From NCBI RefSeq assembly GCF_003850565.1, contig NZ_CP027706.1, positions 496,001 through 560,000 of the forward strand: DNA of 64,000 nucleotides, written 5' to 3'. The notes beneath the pieces were generated by a model, which did no database searches, had not been told where the DNA came from, and worked only from the letters and a program-made list of their open reading frames with translations. The position numbers and the translations under genes were made by a program. The stretch comes from Pseudomonas sessilinigenes. Its GTDB lineage: Bacteria > Pseudomonadota > Gammaproteobacteria > Pseudomonadales > Pseudomonadaceae. How positions within the stretch are numbered: the stretch's first letter is position 1; the number at the start of each line of letters is the position of its first letter. Shown here one piece after another: positions 1 through 14,571 of the stretch.

Positions 1-332
1 TTGACCAGTTGAGTGGCCGCCCGCATGAGGCTGCTGGGGTCGACGCCGTAGTGGTTGGCGAAGTTATCGTCTTCAGCACTTAGTAACGCATTGATGAAGT
101 TCGGGGGAATTTCGGCGAAACGTATGGGATTACGTCGCATCTCGCCAAATTCTGCGATCAATTTTCCGTCGCTGCTGTACACCCGCAGGGGGATTTGCAA
201 CTGGATGGTTCGCAGGGCCTCTACCGACGGCAAGCCAGGACTAAGATAGAGAAACGCGCCGGAGAGGGCGAGGAGCAGCCCGCAGAACGCCGCTACGATG
301 GACCACCCGAAAAACTTCAGCAGACGAATCAA
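1..332 (-). CDS. ponA: Penicillin-binding protein 1A, N-terminal part (runs off the window)
   Basis: Class A penicillin-binding protein that polymerises and cross-links peptidoglycan in the periplasm. Only about 110 N-terminal residues are present: a short cytoplasmic tail (IRLLKFFGWS), one membrane segment, then the start of the glycosyltransferase domain. The catalytic-Glu motif LLSAEDDNFANHYGVD is visible near residue 85, followed by RAATQL. I chose the TTG at 332 because it gives the usual IRLLKFF start. No strong ribosome site precedes it, so the start is uncertain. It is divergent from pilM, an arrangement I recall for ponA/pilM in pseudomonads. Confidence 0.9.
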   Translation of the reverse strand, partial: MIRLLKFFGWSIVAAFCGLLLALSGAFLYLSPGLPSVEALRTIQLQIPLRVYSSDGKLIAEFGEMRRNPIRFAEIPPNFINALLSAEDDNFANHYGVDPSSLMRAATQLV

Positions 333-512
333 GGCTTTTGGATTTCCAGAGAAAGGAATGAATTAGGCGTCGGGGTATTCATGATGATCAGGACCGACCC
401 ACGCAGCGGGTAAACGCGGAAAAAAACGCGGGCATTATAAGCATTTTCCTCCGGGATCGTCATTTGCCCGTCTGTCAAGACTCGACGCATGGACACAACG
501 TCGCTCAGGGAA

Positions 513-527
513 TCCGTAAGTTACGGA
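513..527. promoter_or_regulatory. Palindrome between ponA and pilM
   Basis: TCCGTAA-G-TTACGGA is a perfect 7-bp inverted repeat with a one-base centre. It lies about 20 bp upstream of the pilM start, just before the ribosome site AGGGAA. It could be an operator for the pil operon. No protein is assigned. Confidence 0.4.
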
Positions 528-546
528 TAGTCATAGGGAATTGGCC

Positions 547-1602
547 GTGCTTGGACTCTTCAGGAAAAAGTCGAGTTCCCTGTTAGGGATCGATATCAAT
601 GCGACTGCCATCACGGTTCTAGCCTTGAGTCGCCAGGGGGCAGGTTACCGGGTCGAGGCCTTTGCCCGAGAGCCTCTATTGCCTGGCGTGGTGCAAGGCC
701 GGCAAATCGTTGATCCCGAGGCCTTGGGCATGGCCTTGCTCAGGGCCTGGAGCGGCAGTGGCAGTCGCCTTCGGGACAGCGTAGTGGCGGTGCCGGGGGA
801 GGCGCTGATCAGCAAGCTGATAGAAGTGCCGGCGGGGCTCTCCGACGAAGAGCTGGAGAACCAGATTGCCCTGGAAGCGAGCCAGTACATTCCTTATGCC
901 CTGGAGGACGTTGCGCTCGATTTCGAGGTGCAAGGGCCGGTGCCGGGAAACTCCCGACGGGTTCAGGTGCTGCTGGTGGCTTGTCGCAACGAGCAGGTCG
1001 AGTCCCTGGAGGCGGTGCTGGCTCTGGCAGGCCTGCGTGCCCGGGTGGTGGACAGCGAGCCTCTGGCCCTGGAGCGAGGTTTGGCGCTAACGATCGCCAG
1101 GGCGTTGCCGCAAGCCTCCCTGGCCTTGCTGGATCTGGGGGCGGACATCAGTACGTTCAGCGTGATGCGTGGGCAACGGGTCATTTATGGCCGAGAGCAG
1201 CTGTTTGGCAGCCGCCAGTTGATGGAGGCCCTTGGTCGACACCATGGCCTGACCCTGGACGAGGCATTGCTGGCGCAGCGCAAGGGCTGCTTGCCCCAAG
1301 GCTGCAATGAGGACGTGTTGCAACCGTTCGGGTTGCAGGTGCAGGAGCAGGTGGTCCTTGCCCTGCAGCAATTTTCCGCTTCAGCGCAGCAGCAGCCCCT
1401 GGACTTGCTGTTGTTGGCTGGTACGGCCAGTGCCCTGGATGGCCTGGCCCGGGCTGTGGAGCAGTGCTCGGGGGTTGCCACGGCGATTGCCGATCCTGTT
1501 CGCAATATGTCGGTCAGCCACCGGCTGGACAGCCAGCAACTCGCTGACCAGGCACCGGGTTTGTTGCTTGCCTGCGGCCTAGCCTTGAGAGGGCTGTACT
1601 GA
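547..1602 (+). CDS. pilM: Type IV pilus assembly ATPase-like protein PilM
   Basis: Actin-like cytoplasmic protein of the type IV pilus alignment complex; it binds the PilN N-terminus. The protein starts MLGLFRKKSSSLLGIDI, the usual PilM opening, followed by the actin-like phosphate-1 motif GIDINATAI. A second nucleotide-binding stretch, LLDLGADISTFSV, lies near residue 195. I place the start at GTG 547 because AGGGAA at 535-540 is spaced 6 nt from it; the TTG at 541 is too close to that site. First gene of pilMNOPQ, and its stop overlaps the pilN start (TGATG). Confidence 0.93.
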   Translation: MLGLFRKKSSSLLGIDINATAITVLALSRQGAGYRVEAFAREPLLPGVVQGRQIVDPEALGMALLRAWSGSGSRLRDSVVAVPGEALISKLIEVPAGLSDEELENQIALEASQYIPYALEDVALDFEVQGPVPGNSRRVQVLLVACRNEQVESLEAVLALAGLRARVVDSEPLALERGLALTIARALPQASLALLDLGADISTFSVMRGQRVIYGREQLFGSRQLMEALGRHHGLTLDEALLAQRKGCLPQGCNEDVLQPFGLQVQEQVVLALQQFSASAQQQPLDLLLLAGTASALDGLARAVEQCSGVATAIADPVRNMSVSHRLDSQQLADQAPGLLLACGLALRGLY

Positions 1603-2162
1603 TGGCCCGGATCAACCTCTTGCCCTGGCGCGAGGCTGCCAGGGAGCTGCGGCGTCGGCGTTTTCTCGGGGCTCTGGCCGTGACGGTGATGCTGGGTGGT
1701 GGGGTGGTCTTGCTGGCGGATGCCTATATCGCCCGGGCGATCGAGCGATTGCACCTGCGTAATCAATACCTGGAGCAGGCCTCGACCCTGCTGGACCAGC
1801 GGATTGCCGATGTCGAGGCGCTCAAACTGCAACACCAGCAGTTGCTTGAGCGCTTCAGGGTTGTCGAGGAGTTGCAGGGCAGTCGTGCCTCTGGCGTGCG
1901 GGTCTTCGAGCAGTTGGCCCGCAGCTTGCCCGAAGGTGCTTACCTGACCGAAATCGATCAGCAGGGCGAGAGCCTGGGTATCAGTGGTGTCGCGCGGGCC
2001 AATGATCGGATCTCCGAACTGTTGCGCAATCTGCAAGCCAGCGATGGATTTGCCGCACCGGCGCTGACTGAGGTGAAGAATGTCGCGCAGATGGGGCGTC
2101 AGCCGAGCAATCTGTTTCGACTGAATGTGCAGCAAGTTCCAGTGATGGAGCTTGGGCCATGA
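1602..2162 (+). CDS. pilN: Type IV pilus inner-membrane assembly protein PilN
   Basis: Bitopic inner-membrane protein linking cytoplasmic PilM to periplasmic PilO and PilP. It opens with MARINLLPWRE, the conserved INLLPWR peptide that docks in PilM. One membrane helix follows (about residues 22-45), then a coiled-coil and a small periplasmic ferredoxin-like domain. At 186 aa it is normal for the family. It overlaps pilM by 1 base and pilO by 4 bases, so the genes are probably translationally coupled. Confidence 0.93.
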   Translation: MARINLLPWREAARELRRRRFLGALAVTVMLGGGVVLLADAYIARAIERLHLRNQYLEQASTLLDQRIADVEALKLQHQQLLERFRVVEELQGSRASGVRVFEQLARSLPEGAYLTEIDQQGESLGISGVARANDRISELLRNLQASDGFAAPALTEVKNVAQMGRQPSNLFRLNVQQVPVMELGP

Positions 2163-2782
2163 ATCACTGGCTTGGGGCGATCCAGGCAGGCGGCTTCGAT
2201 TGGCGAACGTTGGACCTGGGTAACCCCGGCGCTTGGCCCGAAGCGCTCAAGGGGGTACTGCTGATCTTGTTGATGTGCCTGGTCCTGGCGGTGGGCCAGG
2301 TTTTCTATCTGGGGGTGGGGCAGGAGCAGTGGAAGCAAATGCGCCAGGAACATGTTCGTCTCAAGGCGCGGATTGCTGGCAAGTTTCGCCAGGCTGGCAG
2401 CCTGGATTCTTGGCGAGAGCAGGTGGCGCTTGTACGGGAAAACCTGGATCGGGCACTGGAGCAGTTTTTCCAGGGGGCCGAGATCCCGGGACTGCTGGAG
2501 GACATCAGTCGCCTGGGACAGGATGCAGGCCTGGTGTTCGAAGCGATCAGCCTGCGGCCGGGGGTGCCCCGGCAGTTCCATGTCCAGCTGCCAATCCAGA
2601 TATCCGTGGTGGGCGGTTATCACGAACTGGCGACATTCGCTGCTGGCCTGGCGGGGCTACCGCGTATGGTCACTCTGCATGATCTTCGTATCAGTCCCGT
2701 GGAGGGTCATGAACCCGTGCGCCTGCGCATGAATGTCGAGGCGCGGATCTACAGGCTTGCAAAACAGGACTCGCACCCATGA
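2159..2782 (+). CDS. pilO: Type IV pilus inner-membrane assembly protein PilO
   Basis: Partner of PilN in the inner-membrane alignment complex. The 207-aa protein has a cytoplasmic N-terminus, one membrane helix (about residues 30-50, VLLILLMCLVLAVGQVFYL), a coiled coil rich in Gln, Arg and Glu, and a periplasmic domain. Identification rests on its place between pilN and pilP together with this topology; the primary sequence of PilO is weakly conserved. Confidence 0.9.
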   Translation: MNHWLGAIQAGGFDWRTLDLGNPGAWPEALKGVLLILLMCLVLAVGQVFYLGVGQEQWKQMRQEHVRLKARIAGKFRQAGSLDSWREQVALVRENLDRALEQFFQGAEIPGLLEDISRLGQDAGLVFEAISLRPGVPRQFHVQLPIQISVVGGYHELATFAAGLAGLPRMVTLHDLRISPVEGHEPVRLRMNVEARIYRLAKQDSHP

Positions 2783-3300
2783 ACGGTGGGCACTGGTTAC
2801 TGGGTGGATTTTGCCTGTGTCTTTGGGGGTGTGAGGGCGCTGCGGGCTTCGCCGATCTGGATGCTTATCTGGATGAAATGCGTCGACAAGCACCTGCCGC
2901 GGTCGATTCTGTTCCACCTCTTCGTTCATTCCCGGTGCTTGCCTATGGCGCGGGTGCATTGCGCGACCCATTCCAGCCGCTATCCGACGACCTGCTCGCC
3001 AGCCAACGGCTGATCGGGGCCCGTCGGTCTGAGCCGGGTCGGGTCTTGCATCCGCTTGAACAGCTGGACATCGAGCAGTTGCAGATGGTCGGGACTTTGT
3101 CCGGTGTTGCCGGGAACTTCGTCCTGCTGCGCGGTGCGGGAGTCGTTTATCGATTGCAGGTCGGCGATTACCTGGGGCGCGACCAGGGGCGGATCATTGC
3201 CATCGGCGACCTGCAGGTGGATGTGCTGGAGGTGGTTGCCGACGGTCTGGGGGGCTGGCTGGAGCGATCACGGACGCTGCTGTTGAAAAAACACTCTTAG
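2779..3300 (+). CDS. pilP: Type IV pilus inner-membrane lipoprotein PilP
   Basis: Lipoprotein that joins the PilNO complex to the PilQ secretin. The N-terminus has a short hydrophobic segment ending in LCLWGC, a plausible lipobox with Cys18. The C-terminal half has the PilP beta-domain pattern (LEQLDIEQLQMVGTL, then LLRGAGVVYRLQVGDYLG). At 173 aa it is normal length. It overlaps pilO by 4 bases and is followed after 13 bases by pilQ. Confidence 0.9.
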   Translation: MNGGHWLLGGFCLCLWGCEGAAGFADLDAYLDEMRRQAPAAVDSVPPLRSFPVLAYGAGALRDPFQPLSDDLLASQRLIGARRSEPGRVLHPLEQLDIEQLQMVGTLSGVAGNFVLLRGAGVVYRLQVGDYLGRDQGRIIAIGDLQVDVLEVVADGLGGWLERSRTLLLKKHS

Positions 3301-3313
3301 TGAGATCGGGGAA

Positions 3314-4672
3314 ATGAACAGGATTGTTCCAGTCTGGGGTCTATGGCTGTGGTTGGTGTTCTGGGCTTTGCCGGCAGGTGCCATGTCTGGGGAAGGGGGT
3401 GCGGTCTACCATGGCGAAAAGCTCTCGCTGAATTTCCAGGACATCGAAGTACGCTCGGTCCTGCAACTGATTGCCGATTTCACCGGTCTGAACCTGGTGG
3501 CCAGCGACACCGTGCAGGGCAGCATCACCTTGCGCCTGAAGGGCGTGCCCTGGGACCAGGCGCTGGACCTGGTGCTCAAAACCAAAGGCCTGGACCAGCG
3601 GCGGATTGGCAATGTGCTGCTGGTTGCGCCAGCGGAGGAGATCGCGGCCCGGGAGCTCCAGGAGCTGGAGTCGCAGAAGCAACTGGAGGACCTGGCGCCT
3701 TTGCGCCGGGAGCTGTTACAGGTGAACTACGCCAAGGCCGCGGATATTGCCAGGCTGTTCCAGTCTGTAATGGGGGCAGAGGAGCGCATCGGCGAGCGCG
3801 GTTCCATCAGTGTCGATGAGCGGACCAACAACATCATTGCCTACCAGAACCAGGAGCGTCTCGATGAGCTGCGGCGGATTGTCAGGCAGCTTGATATTCC
3901 GGTGCGCCAAGTGATGATCGAAGCGCGGATCGTCGAGGTCAACGTCGATTATGACAAGGGCCTGGGTGTGCGCTGGGGAGGATCGGTGCAGAAGAGCGGG
4001 CGTTGGAACCTGTCCGGAGTCCAGGGCCGTCCCAGTGGCTCGACGGCCATCGGTGCGCCAGGCAGTAGTGGCACCCTCGCGCCTTTTGTCGACCTGGGGG
4101 TCGTCACCAGTAACTCGGGCCTGGGGATTGCCTATATCACCGATAACGTCCTTCTGGATTTGGAGCTGACGGCCATGGAGAAGAGTGGCAACGGTGAGAT
4201 CGTTTCCCAGCCCAAGGTGGTGACCTCCGACAAGGAGACAGCAAGGATTCTCAAGGGCACCGAGATTCCCTATCAGGAGGCCAGCTCCAGCGGTGCCACC
4301 TCGGTATCGTTCAAGGAGGCCTCGCTGTCTCTGGAGGTCACCCCGCAGATTACCCCGGACGATCAGGTGGTCATGGAGGTCAAGGTCACCAAGGATGAGC
4401 CGGACTACCTGAATAAGGTCCAGGAAGTACCACCCATCAGGAAAAACGAGGTCAATGCCAAGGTGCTGGTCAGCGACGGGCAGACGATCGTCATTGGCGG
4501 TGTTTTCTCCAATGCGCAAAGCAAGGTTGTAGATAAGGTGCCATTTTTGGGCGATGTACCGTATCTTGGCCGCTTTTTCCGGCGTGACGTGGTGTCGGAG
4601 AAAAAATCCGAGCTGCTGGTATTTCTCACTCCGCGTATCATGAACAACCAGGCGATTGCTGCGAGTCGTTGA
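3314..4672 (+). CDS. pilQ: Secretin PilQ, short form without AMIN domains
   Basis: Outer-membrane secretin ring through which pili or DNA pass. After a signal peptide (about residues 1-23) the protein goes almost directly into the secretin N0/STN domain ([20 protein letters not shown], about 33-85). An N1 domain and the secretin beta-barrel follow, with motifs [15 protein letters not shown] and LLVFLTPRI near the end. It has 452 aa, whereas PilQ of P. aeruginosa has about 700 because it also carries N-terminal AMIN domains that bind peptidoglycan. Those domains are missing here, so the protein resembles the short competence-type secretins (HofQ). Confidence 0.92.
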   Translation: MNRIVPVWGLWLWLVFWALPAGAMSGEGGAVYHGEKLSLNFQDIEVRSVLQLIADFTGLNLVASDTVQGSITLRLKGVPWDQALDLVLKTKGLDQRRIGNVLLVAPAEEIAARELQELESQKQLEDLAPLRRELLQVNYAKAADIARLFQSVMGAEERIGERGSISVDERTNNIIAYQNQERLDELRRIVRQLDIPVRQVMIEARIVEVNVDYDKGLGVRWGGSVQKSGRWNLSGVQGRPSGSTAIGAPGSSGTLAPFVDLGVVTSNSGLGIAYITDNVLLDLELTAMEKSGNGEIVSQPKVVTSDKETARILKGTEIPYQEASSSGATSVSFKEASLSLEVTPQITPDDQVVMEVKVTKDEPDYLNKVQEVPPIRKNEVNAKVLVSDGQTIVIGGVFSNAQSKVVDKVPFLGDVPYLGRFFRRDVVSEKKSELLVFLTPRIMNNQAIAASR

Positions 4673-4676
4673 TTCT

Positions 4677-5195
4677 GTGCGAAATTTGATACTTGTTGGG
4701 CCCATGGGGGCTGGAAAAAGCACCATCGGCCGCTTGCTGGCCAAAGAGCTGCGCCTGCCATTCAAAGATTCCGATAAGGAAATTGAACTGCGCACAGGTG
4801 CGAACATCCCGTGGATCTTCGATAAGGAAGGCGAGCCGGGTTTTCGTGACCGTGAGCAGGCGATGATCGCTGAGCTGTGCGGCAATGATGGGGTCGTCCT
4901 GGCCACCGGTGGTGGCGCCGTGATGCGCGAAGCCAACCGTCGGGCGCTGTTCGCTGGAGGGCGCGTGGTCTATCTGCATGCCTCGGTGGAGCAACAGGTG
5001 GGGCGCACTTCCAGGGACCGCAATCGTCCCCTGCTGCGAACGGCTGATCCGGCCAAGACACTGCGCGACCTGCTGGAAATCCGTGATCCGCTTTATCGGG
5101 AAATCGCCGACCTGGTGGTGGAAACCGATGAGCGGCCACCGCGATTGGTGGTGCTGGACATCCTGGAGCGTCTGCAGCAGCTGCCACCCCGTTAA
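4677..5195 (+). CDS. aroK: Shikimate kinase
   Basis: Phosphorylates shikimate to shikimate 3-phosphate with ATP, the fifth shikimate-pathway step. The Walker A motif GPMGAGKST is at residues 8-16. DSDKEIE (Asp for Mg2+ and shikimate), the FRDREQ shikimate-binding stretch, GGGAV and the lid Arg segment RNRPLL follow. I take GTG 4677 as the start (MRNLILVG) rather than the TTG at 4656, because this gives the standard protein and does not overlap pilQ. Length is 172 aa. The aroK-aroB pair follows pilQ as in other pseudomonads. Confidence 0.95.
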   Translation: MRNLILVGPMGAGKSTIGRLLAKELRLPFKDSDKEIELRTGANIPWIFDKEGEPGFRDREQAMIAELCGNDGVVLATGGGAVMREANRRALFAGGRVVYLHASVEQQVGRTSRDRNRPLLRTADPAKTLRDLLEIRDPLYREIADLVVETDERPPRLVVLDILERLQQLPPR

Positions 5196-5220
5196 TACAC
5201 CGGGTGAAATACGCTATTCT
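5192..5220 (+). promoter_or_regulatory. Possible sigma70 promoter for aroB
   Basis: TTAATA and TATTCT are separated by 17 bp, each matching 4 of 6 consensus bases, and overlap the aroK stop codon. Transcription would begin about 110 nt before aroB, leaving a leader with the short hairpin GCAGG-ATG-CCTGC. The match is weak. Confidence 0.3.
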
Positions 5221-5337
5221 CGGCGTCGCGCCAGGCCCTCAAAGTGTGGCGCAGAGCTATCGGGCTGCGTCAGATGAACAGACGAGGCCCATCGTCAATA
5301 AAAGGCAGGATGCCTGCTTCCATCTTCGTGGGGACAC

Positions 5338-6438
5338 ATGCAGACACTTAAGGTCGACCTAGGCGAGCGCAGCTACCCGATTCATATTGGTGAAGGACTG
5401 TTGGACCGGCCAGAACTCCTGGTGCCGCATATCGCCGGTCGACAAGTGGCGATCATTTCCAATGAGACCGTCGCGCCCCTCTACCTTGAGCGTTTGACTC
5501 GCACCCTGGCGCAGTTCGCAGTGATCTCGGTGGTCTTGCCCGATGGCGAGGCCTACAAGAACTGGGAAACCCTGCAGCTGATATTCGACGGTCTGCTGAC
5601 CGCCCGCCATGACCGCCGTACCACGATCATCGCCCTGGGGGGCGGGGTAATCGGTGACATGGCCGGCTTCGCCGCTGCCTGCTACCAGCGTGGCGTCGAC
5701 TTCATCCAGATTCCCACCACCTTGTTGTCCCAGGTGGACTCCTCGGTGGGAGGCAAGACCGGAATCAACCACCCGTTGGGCAAGAACATGGTGGGGGCCT
5801 TCTACCAGCCGAACGTGGTGCTGATCGACACCGCCAGCCTCAAGACCCTGCCGGGCCGCGAGTTGTCGGCGGGGTTGGCGGAGGTCATCAAGTACGGCCT
5901 GATCTGCGACGAGCCATTCCTGGGTTGGCTGGAAGAGAATGTCGATCGCCTGCGAGCCCTGGACCAGCAAGCCCTGACCTACGCCATCGAGCGCTCCTGC
6001 GCAGCCAAGGCCGCCGTGGTCGGGGCTGATGAGCGTGAATCGGGGGTGCGGGCCACCCTCAATCTCGGCCACACCTTCGGCCATGCCATCGAGACCCATA
6101 TGGGCTATGGCGTGTGGCTGCATGGCGAGGCGGTGGCTGCGGGCACCGTAATGGCCCTGGAAATGTCCGCGCGCCTGGGCTGGATCACCAGCCAGGAGCG
6201 TGACCGTGGCATTGCCCTGTTCCAGCGGGCAGGCTTGCCGGTGATTCCGCCCGAGGAGATGACCGAGGCGGATTTTCTCGAGCACATGGCAATTGATAAA
6301 AAAGTGATCGACGGTCGTTTGCGTCTGGTATTGCTGCGCCGAATGGGCGAAGCCGTAGTCACCGACGACTATCCGAAAGAGGTTTTACAGGCCACGCTGG
6401 GGGCGGACTACCGCGTCCTGGCTCAGCTTAAAGGTTGA
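5338..6438 (+). CDS. aroB: 3-dehydroquinate synthase
   Basis: Converts DAHP to 3-dehydroquinate in the shikimate pathway, using NAD+ and a divalent metal. Visible motifs are [10 protein letters not shown], the glycine-rich [14 protein letters not shown]-binding stretch, [21 protein letters not shown], and the metal ligands Glu in AEVIKYG and His in [11 protein letters not shown] and LHGEAV. At 366 aa it has the usual length. GGGGAC before ATG 5338 serves as ribosome site. It is separated from aroK by 142 bp and followed after 9 bp by damX. Confidence 0.97.
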   Translation: MQTLKVDLGERSYPIHIGEGLLDRPELLVPHIAGRQVAIISNETVAPLYLERLTRTLAQFAVISVVLPDGEAYKNWETLQLIFDGLLTARHDRRTTIIALGGGVIGDMAGFAAACYQRGVDFIQIPTTLLSQVDSSVGGKTGINHPLGKNMVGAFYQPNVVLIDTASLKTLPGRELSAGLAEVIKYGLICDEPFLGWLEENVDRLRALDQQALTYAIERSCAAKAAVVGADERESGVRATLNLGHTFGHAIETHMGYGVWLHGEAVAAGTVMALEMSARLGWITSQERDRGIALFQRAGLPVIPPEEMTEADFLEHMAIDKKVIDGRLRLVLLRRMGEAVVTDDYPKEVLQATLGADYRVLAQLKG

Positions 6439-6447
6439 TAAGATCCA

Positions 6448-8046
6448 ATGACTAGTTTGCACGCGGACGAGGCGTTCCTCGGCCATTACCAGTTGAGCCA
6501 CGACCCTTTCGCTCCCCGGGTTCCCGGCTTCAAATTCTTTCCTGCCCAGCGCAAGCCCGTATTGGGGCAATTGCATCACCTGGCTCGCTACAGCCAGTTG
6601 CTACTGGTGGTCACGGGGCCCCAGGGTAGCGGCAAGACCTTGCTGCGCCAGGCCTTGGTCGCCAGCACCAACAAGCAATCGGTACAGAGCGTGGTGGTTT
6701 CCGCCCGTGGCGCTGGCGATGCCGCTGGTGTATTGCGCCAGGTGGCGCAGGCACTGAATGTGGCCCAGGCCGAGATCGGAGCGATCCTGGCCCAGGTGGT
6801 GCAGCTCGCCCTGACGGGGCAGGAAGTCTACCTGCTGGTCGATGATGCCGAGCAACTTGACGAGTCTGCCCTAGAGGCCCTGCTGGCCCTGGCAGCGGGC
6901 GCACCTGAAGGGCGTCCCCATGTCTTCCTGTTCGGCGAGTCGTCGCTGATTGCGGTGCTGGACCAGTTCAGTACCGATGAGGAGCGATTCCACGTCATTG
7001 AACTGCAGCCCTATACCGAAGAAGAGACCCGGGAATACCTGGCCCAGCGTCTCGAGGGCGCGGGGCAAGGCATCGAACTTTTTTCCGCAGATCAGATCAG
7101 TGATATTCACGAAAGCTCCGATGGCTGGCCGGGCAACATCAACCAGGTCGCCAGGGATGCAATGATCGAAGCCATGATCGCCAGCCGCTCTGCGGTAAAG
7201 CGTCCAAGTATGGGGTTCAACATGCCTAAGAAACACGTATTGGCCATTTCCGCGGTAGTGGTTGTGGCCGTGGCGGCAGCCTGGCTGATGCCTGGGCGCG
7301 GCAAGGCGCCTGCAACCGGCACGCCGGCCAACGAGCAGGCGCAACTGCCGCTGGGGCAGGCGCCCAATGCCAATGGCGGCCCGGCTGTAGAGTTCGCCGG
7401 TTCGTCGCAACCGATGCCACTGCCGCTGGTCGGCCAGTCGCAACCGGTGATGCGTGGGCCTCTGGCCGAAGCCGCAGGTGGTATCACCGAAGGCGACGAT
7501 GGGGTGCCTGTGCCGGGTTCGAGCGCCGTTCCACCAACGGTAACGACGACTGCACCACCGGCTGGCGTACCGGCTGGCCCGGCCGCCACTCCGGCGCCAC
7601 GTCCTACTCCGGCCCCTGCTCCAGCTCCAGCACCGACCCAGGTGGCCGCCGCCAAGCCAGCCCCAGCGCCCAAGCCTGTGGAGAAGCCTGTGGCCGCCAA
7701 GCCTGCTCCGGCGCCCAAGCCCGCTGAGAAGCCGCTGACCGTAGCCAAGGCCGCCACCGGTGGCAGTTGGTACGCCGGCCAGGCACCCGGTAACTATGTG
7801 GTGCAGATCCTGGGGACCAGCTCGGAAGCCACCGCGCAGAGTTTCGTCAAGGAACAGGGCGGCGAATACCGCTACTTCAAGAAAGTCCTCAACGGCAAGC
7901 CGCTGTATGTGATCACCTACGGCAACTTCGCAAGCCGCGATGCAGCGGTCAGCGCTATCAAATCCTTGCCAGCGAAGGTTCAGGCTGGTAAACCTTGGCC
8001 TCGCACTGTCGCCAGCGTTCAACAAGAACTCGCAACAGCCCGCTGA
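6448..8046 (+). CDS. damX: DamX-like AAA ATPase with SPOR domain
   Basis: Probable division-septum protein. The 532-aa chain has an N-terminal ExeA/MSHA-type AAA domain (Walker A GPQGSGKT at 57-64, Walker B LLVDDAEQL) and one membrane helix near residue 260 (AISAVVVVAVAAAWLM). A long Pro/Ala-rich linker of PAPAPKP units follows, then a C-terminal SPOR domain (WYAGQAPGNYVVQILGTSS to the end), which binds denuded septal glycan. E. coli damX also follows aroKB but lacks the intact ATPase motif, so the N-terminal part may add an ATP-dependent function here. Confidence 0.85.
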   Translation: MTSLHADEAFLGHYQLSHDPFAPRVPGFKFFPAQRKPVLGQLHHLARYSQLLLVVTGPQGSGKTLLRQALVASTNKQSVQSVVVSARGAGDAAGVLRQVAQALNVAQAEIGAILAQVVQLALTGQEVYLLVDDAEQLDESALEALLALAAGAPEGRPHVFLFGESSLIAVLDQFSTDEERFHVIELQPYTEEETREYLAQRLEGAGQGIELFSADQISDIHESSDGWPGNINQVARDAMIEAMIASRSAVKRPSMGFNMPKKHVLAISAVVVVAVAAAWLMPGRGKAPATGTPANEQAQLPLGQAPNANGGPAVEFAGSSQPMPLPLVGQSQPVMRGPLAEAAGGITEGDDGVPVPGSSAVPPTVTTTAPPAGVPAGPAATPAPRPTPAPAPAPAPTQVAAAKPAPAPKPVEKPVAAKPAPAPKPAEKPLTVAKAATGGSWYAGQAPGNYVVQILGTSSEATAQSFVKEQGGEYRYFKKVLNGKPLYVITYGNFASRDAAVSAIKSLPAKVQAGKPWPRTVASVQQELATAR

Positions 8047-8394
8047 AGATTCGGCGGCCTTACCCAGGCCGCCTCTCCAGGCAACCTCAAATTTCCGCAT
8101 CGGCATGCTGCCCTACAGGCCGCGTGCCTTGTGGTGTCTGCGTCACAGTAGTTTTTGAGTCGCTGCAGTCAAAGACAAAACTTTTTGACTAGCACAGCGT
8201 ATCGCTTTAAAACGTTCATAAATGCGACACGAATTTGCGACAAATCGTCGCCAAATTTGTGGGGCTATGTGTCGGTGTGTACAATGACCTCCCTTTTGCC
8301 CCTGCAAAGTCGGCGTACGTTCGACGTGGAAGGTAACAGGTTGAATTGAAAAGAAATTTGCCTCGATAAGAGGCAGCCTGGTGAGAAAGTGTCT
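8047..8394 (+). promoter_or_regulatory. gltB upstream region with candidate promoter
   Basis: This 348-bp AT-richer gap holds no gene. It has an inverted repeat AGTCAAA/TTTGACT (8167-8173 and 8184-8190) and a near-palindrome AATTTGCGAC-N5-GTCGCCAAATT (8232-8257). A sigma70-like promoter, TTGTGG-N17-TACAAT, lies at 8257-8285. Transcription would begin near 8292, leaving a leader of about 100 nt. The two symmetric elements sit where a regulator of glutamate synthesis could bind; which one is unknown. Confidence 0.5.
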
Positions 8395-12843
<4,449 letters not shown>

Positions 12844-12844
12844 A

Positions 12845-12955
12845 AGCAGCAGCAAGTGGCAAGCCTCAGGCTGCAAGCGAAGCAGTTCGAGGTTTGCCCG
12901 GCTCAAGTGATCGTCTTGCGGCTTGCAGCTTATAGCTTGCAGCTGCTGTTAAGAG
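12845..12955. repeat. GCAAGCT-type palindromic repeat after gltB
   Basis: Immediately after the gltB stop (TAA then AAGCAGC) lie degenerate GGCAAGC/GCTGCAAGC units. They are answered on the far side by their reverse complement (GCGGCTTGCAGC, TTGCAGCTGCTG), forming a long imperfect hairpin. It lies within the gltB-gltD intergenic gap and may attenuate transcription or protect the mRNA. Other family members are at 14389, 53328 and 62613. Confidence 0.75.
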
Positions 12956-12962
12956 GTTTTGA

Positions 12963-14384
<1,422 letters not shown>

Positions 14385-14388
14385 CGGC

Positions 14389-14470
14389 GCCAGCGGCAAG
14401 CATCAAGCTATCAGCTGCAAGCTCAAGGCCACGGCGCTTGCGGCTTGCAGCTTGAAACTTGGTGCTGCTT
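14389..14470. repeat. GCAAGCT-type palindromic repeat after gltD
   Basis: Same family as the element after gltB. CAGCGGCAAGC...CAGCTGCAAGC on the left is mirrored by GCTTGCGGCTTGCAGCTTG on the right. It starts four bases after the gltD stop and can fold into an imperfect hairpin. Confidence 0.7.
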
Positions 14471-14496
14471 GTATGTGACAAATTGCCCCTATAGAT

Positions 14497-14524
14497 AAAA
14501 GGCACGGCTCGTGCCGTGCCTTTT
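14497..14524. terminator. Perfect hairpin terminator upstream of hemE
   Basis: AAAAGGCACGGC-TCGT-GCCGTGCCTTTT is a perfect 12-bp stem with A- and T-tracts on both sides. It could end gltBD transcripts and block read-through into hemE. Confidence 0.8.
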
Positions 14525-14571
14525 ATGTCGCGCTCTGAGAAAATGCCCCCACTTTTTTTCCGGATGCCGAC

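Noticed and set aside
541..546. TTG at 541 as the pilM start
   Set aside because: The ribosome site AGGGAA ends one base before it; GTG 547 has proper spacing and gives the family N-terminus.
14469..14497. TTGTAT-N17-TAGATA as the hemE promoter
   Set aside because: Transcription would start inside the perfect terminator hairpin, so the match is doubtful.
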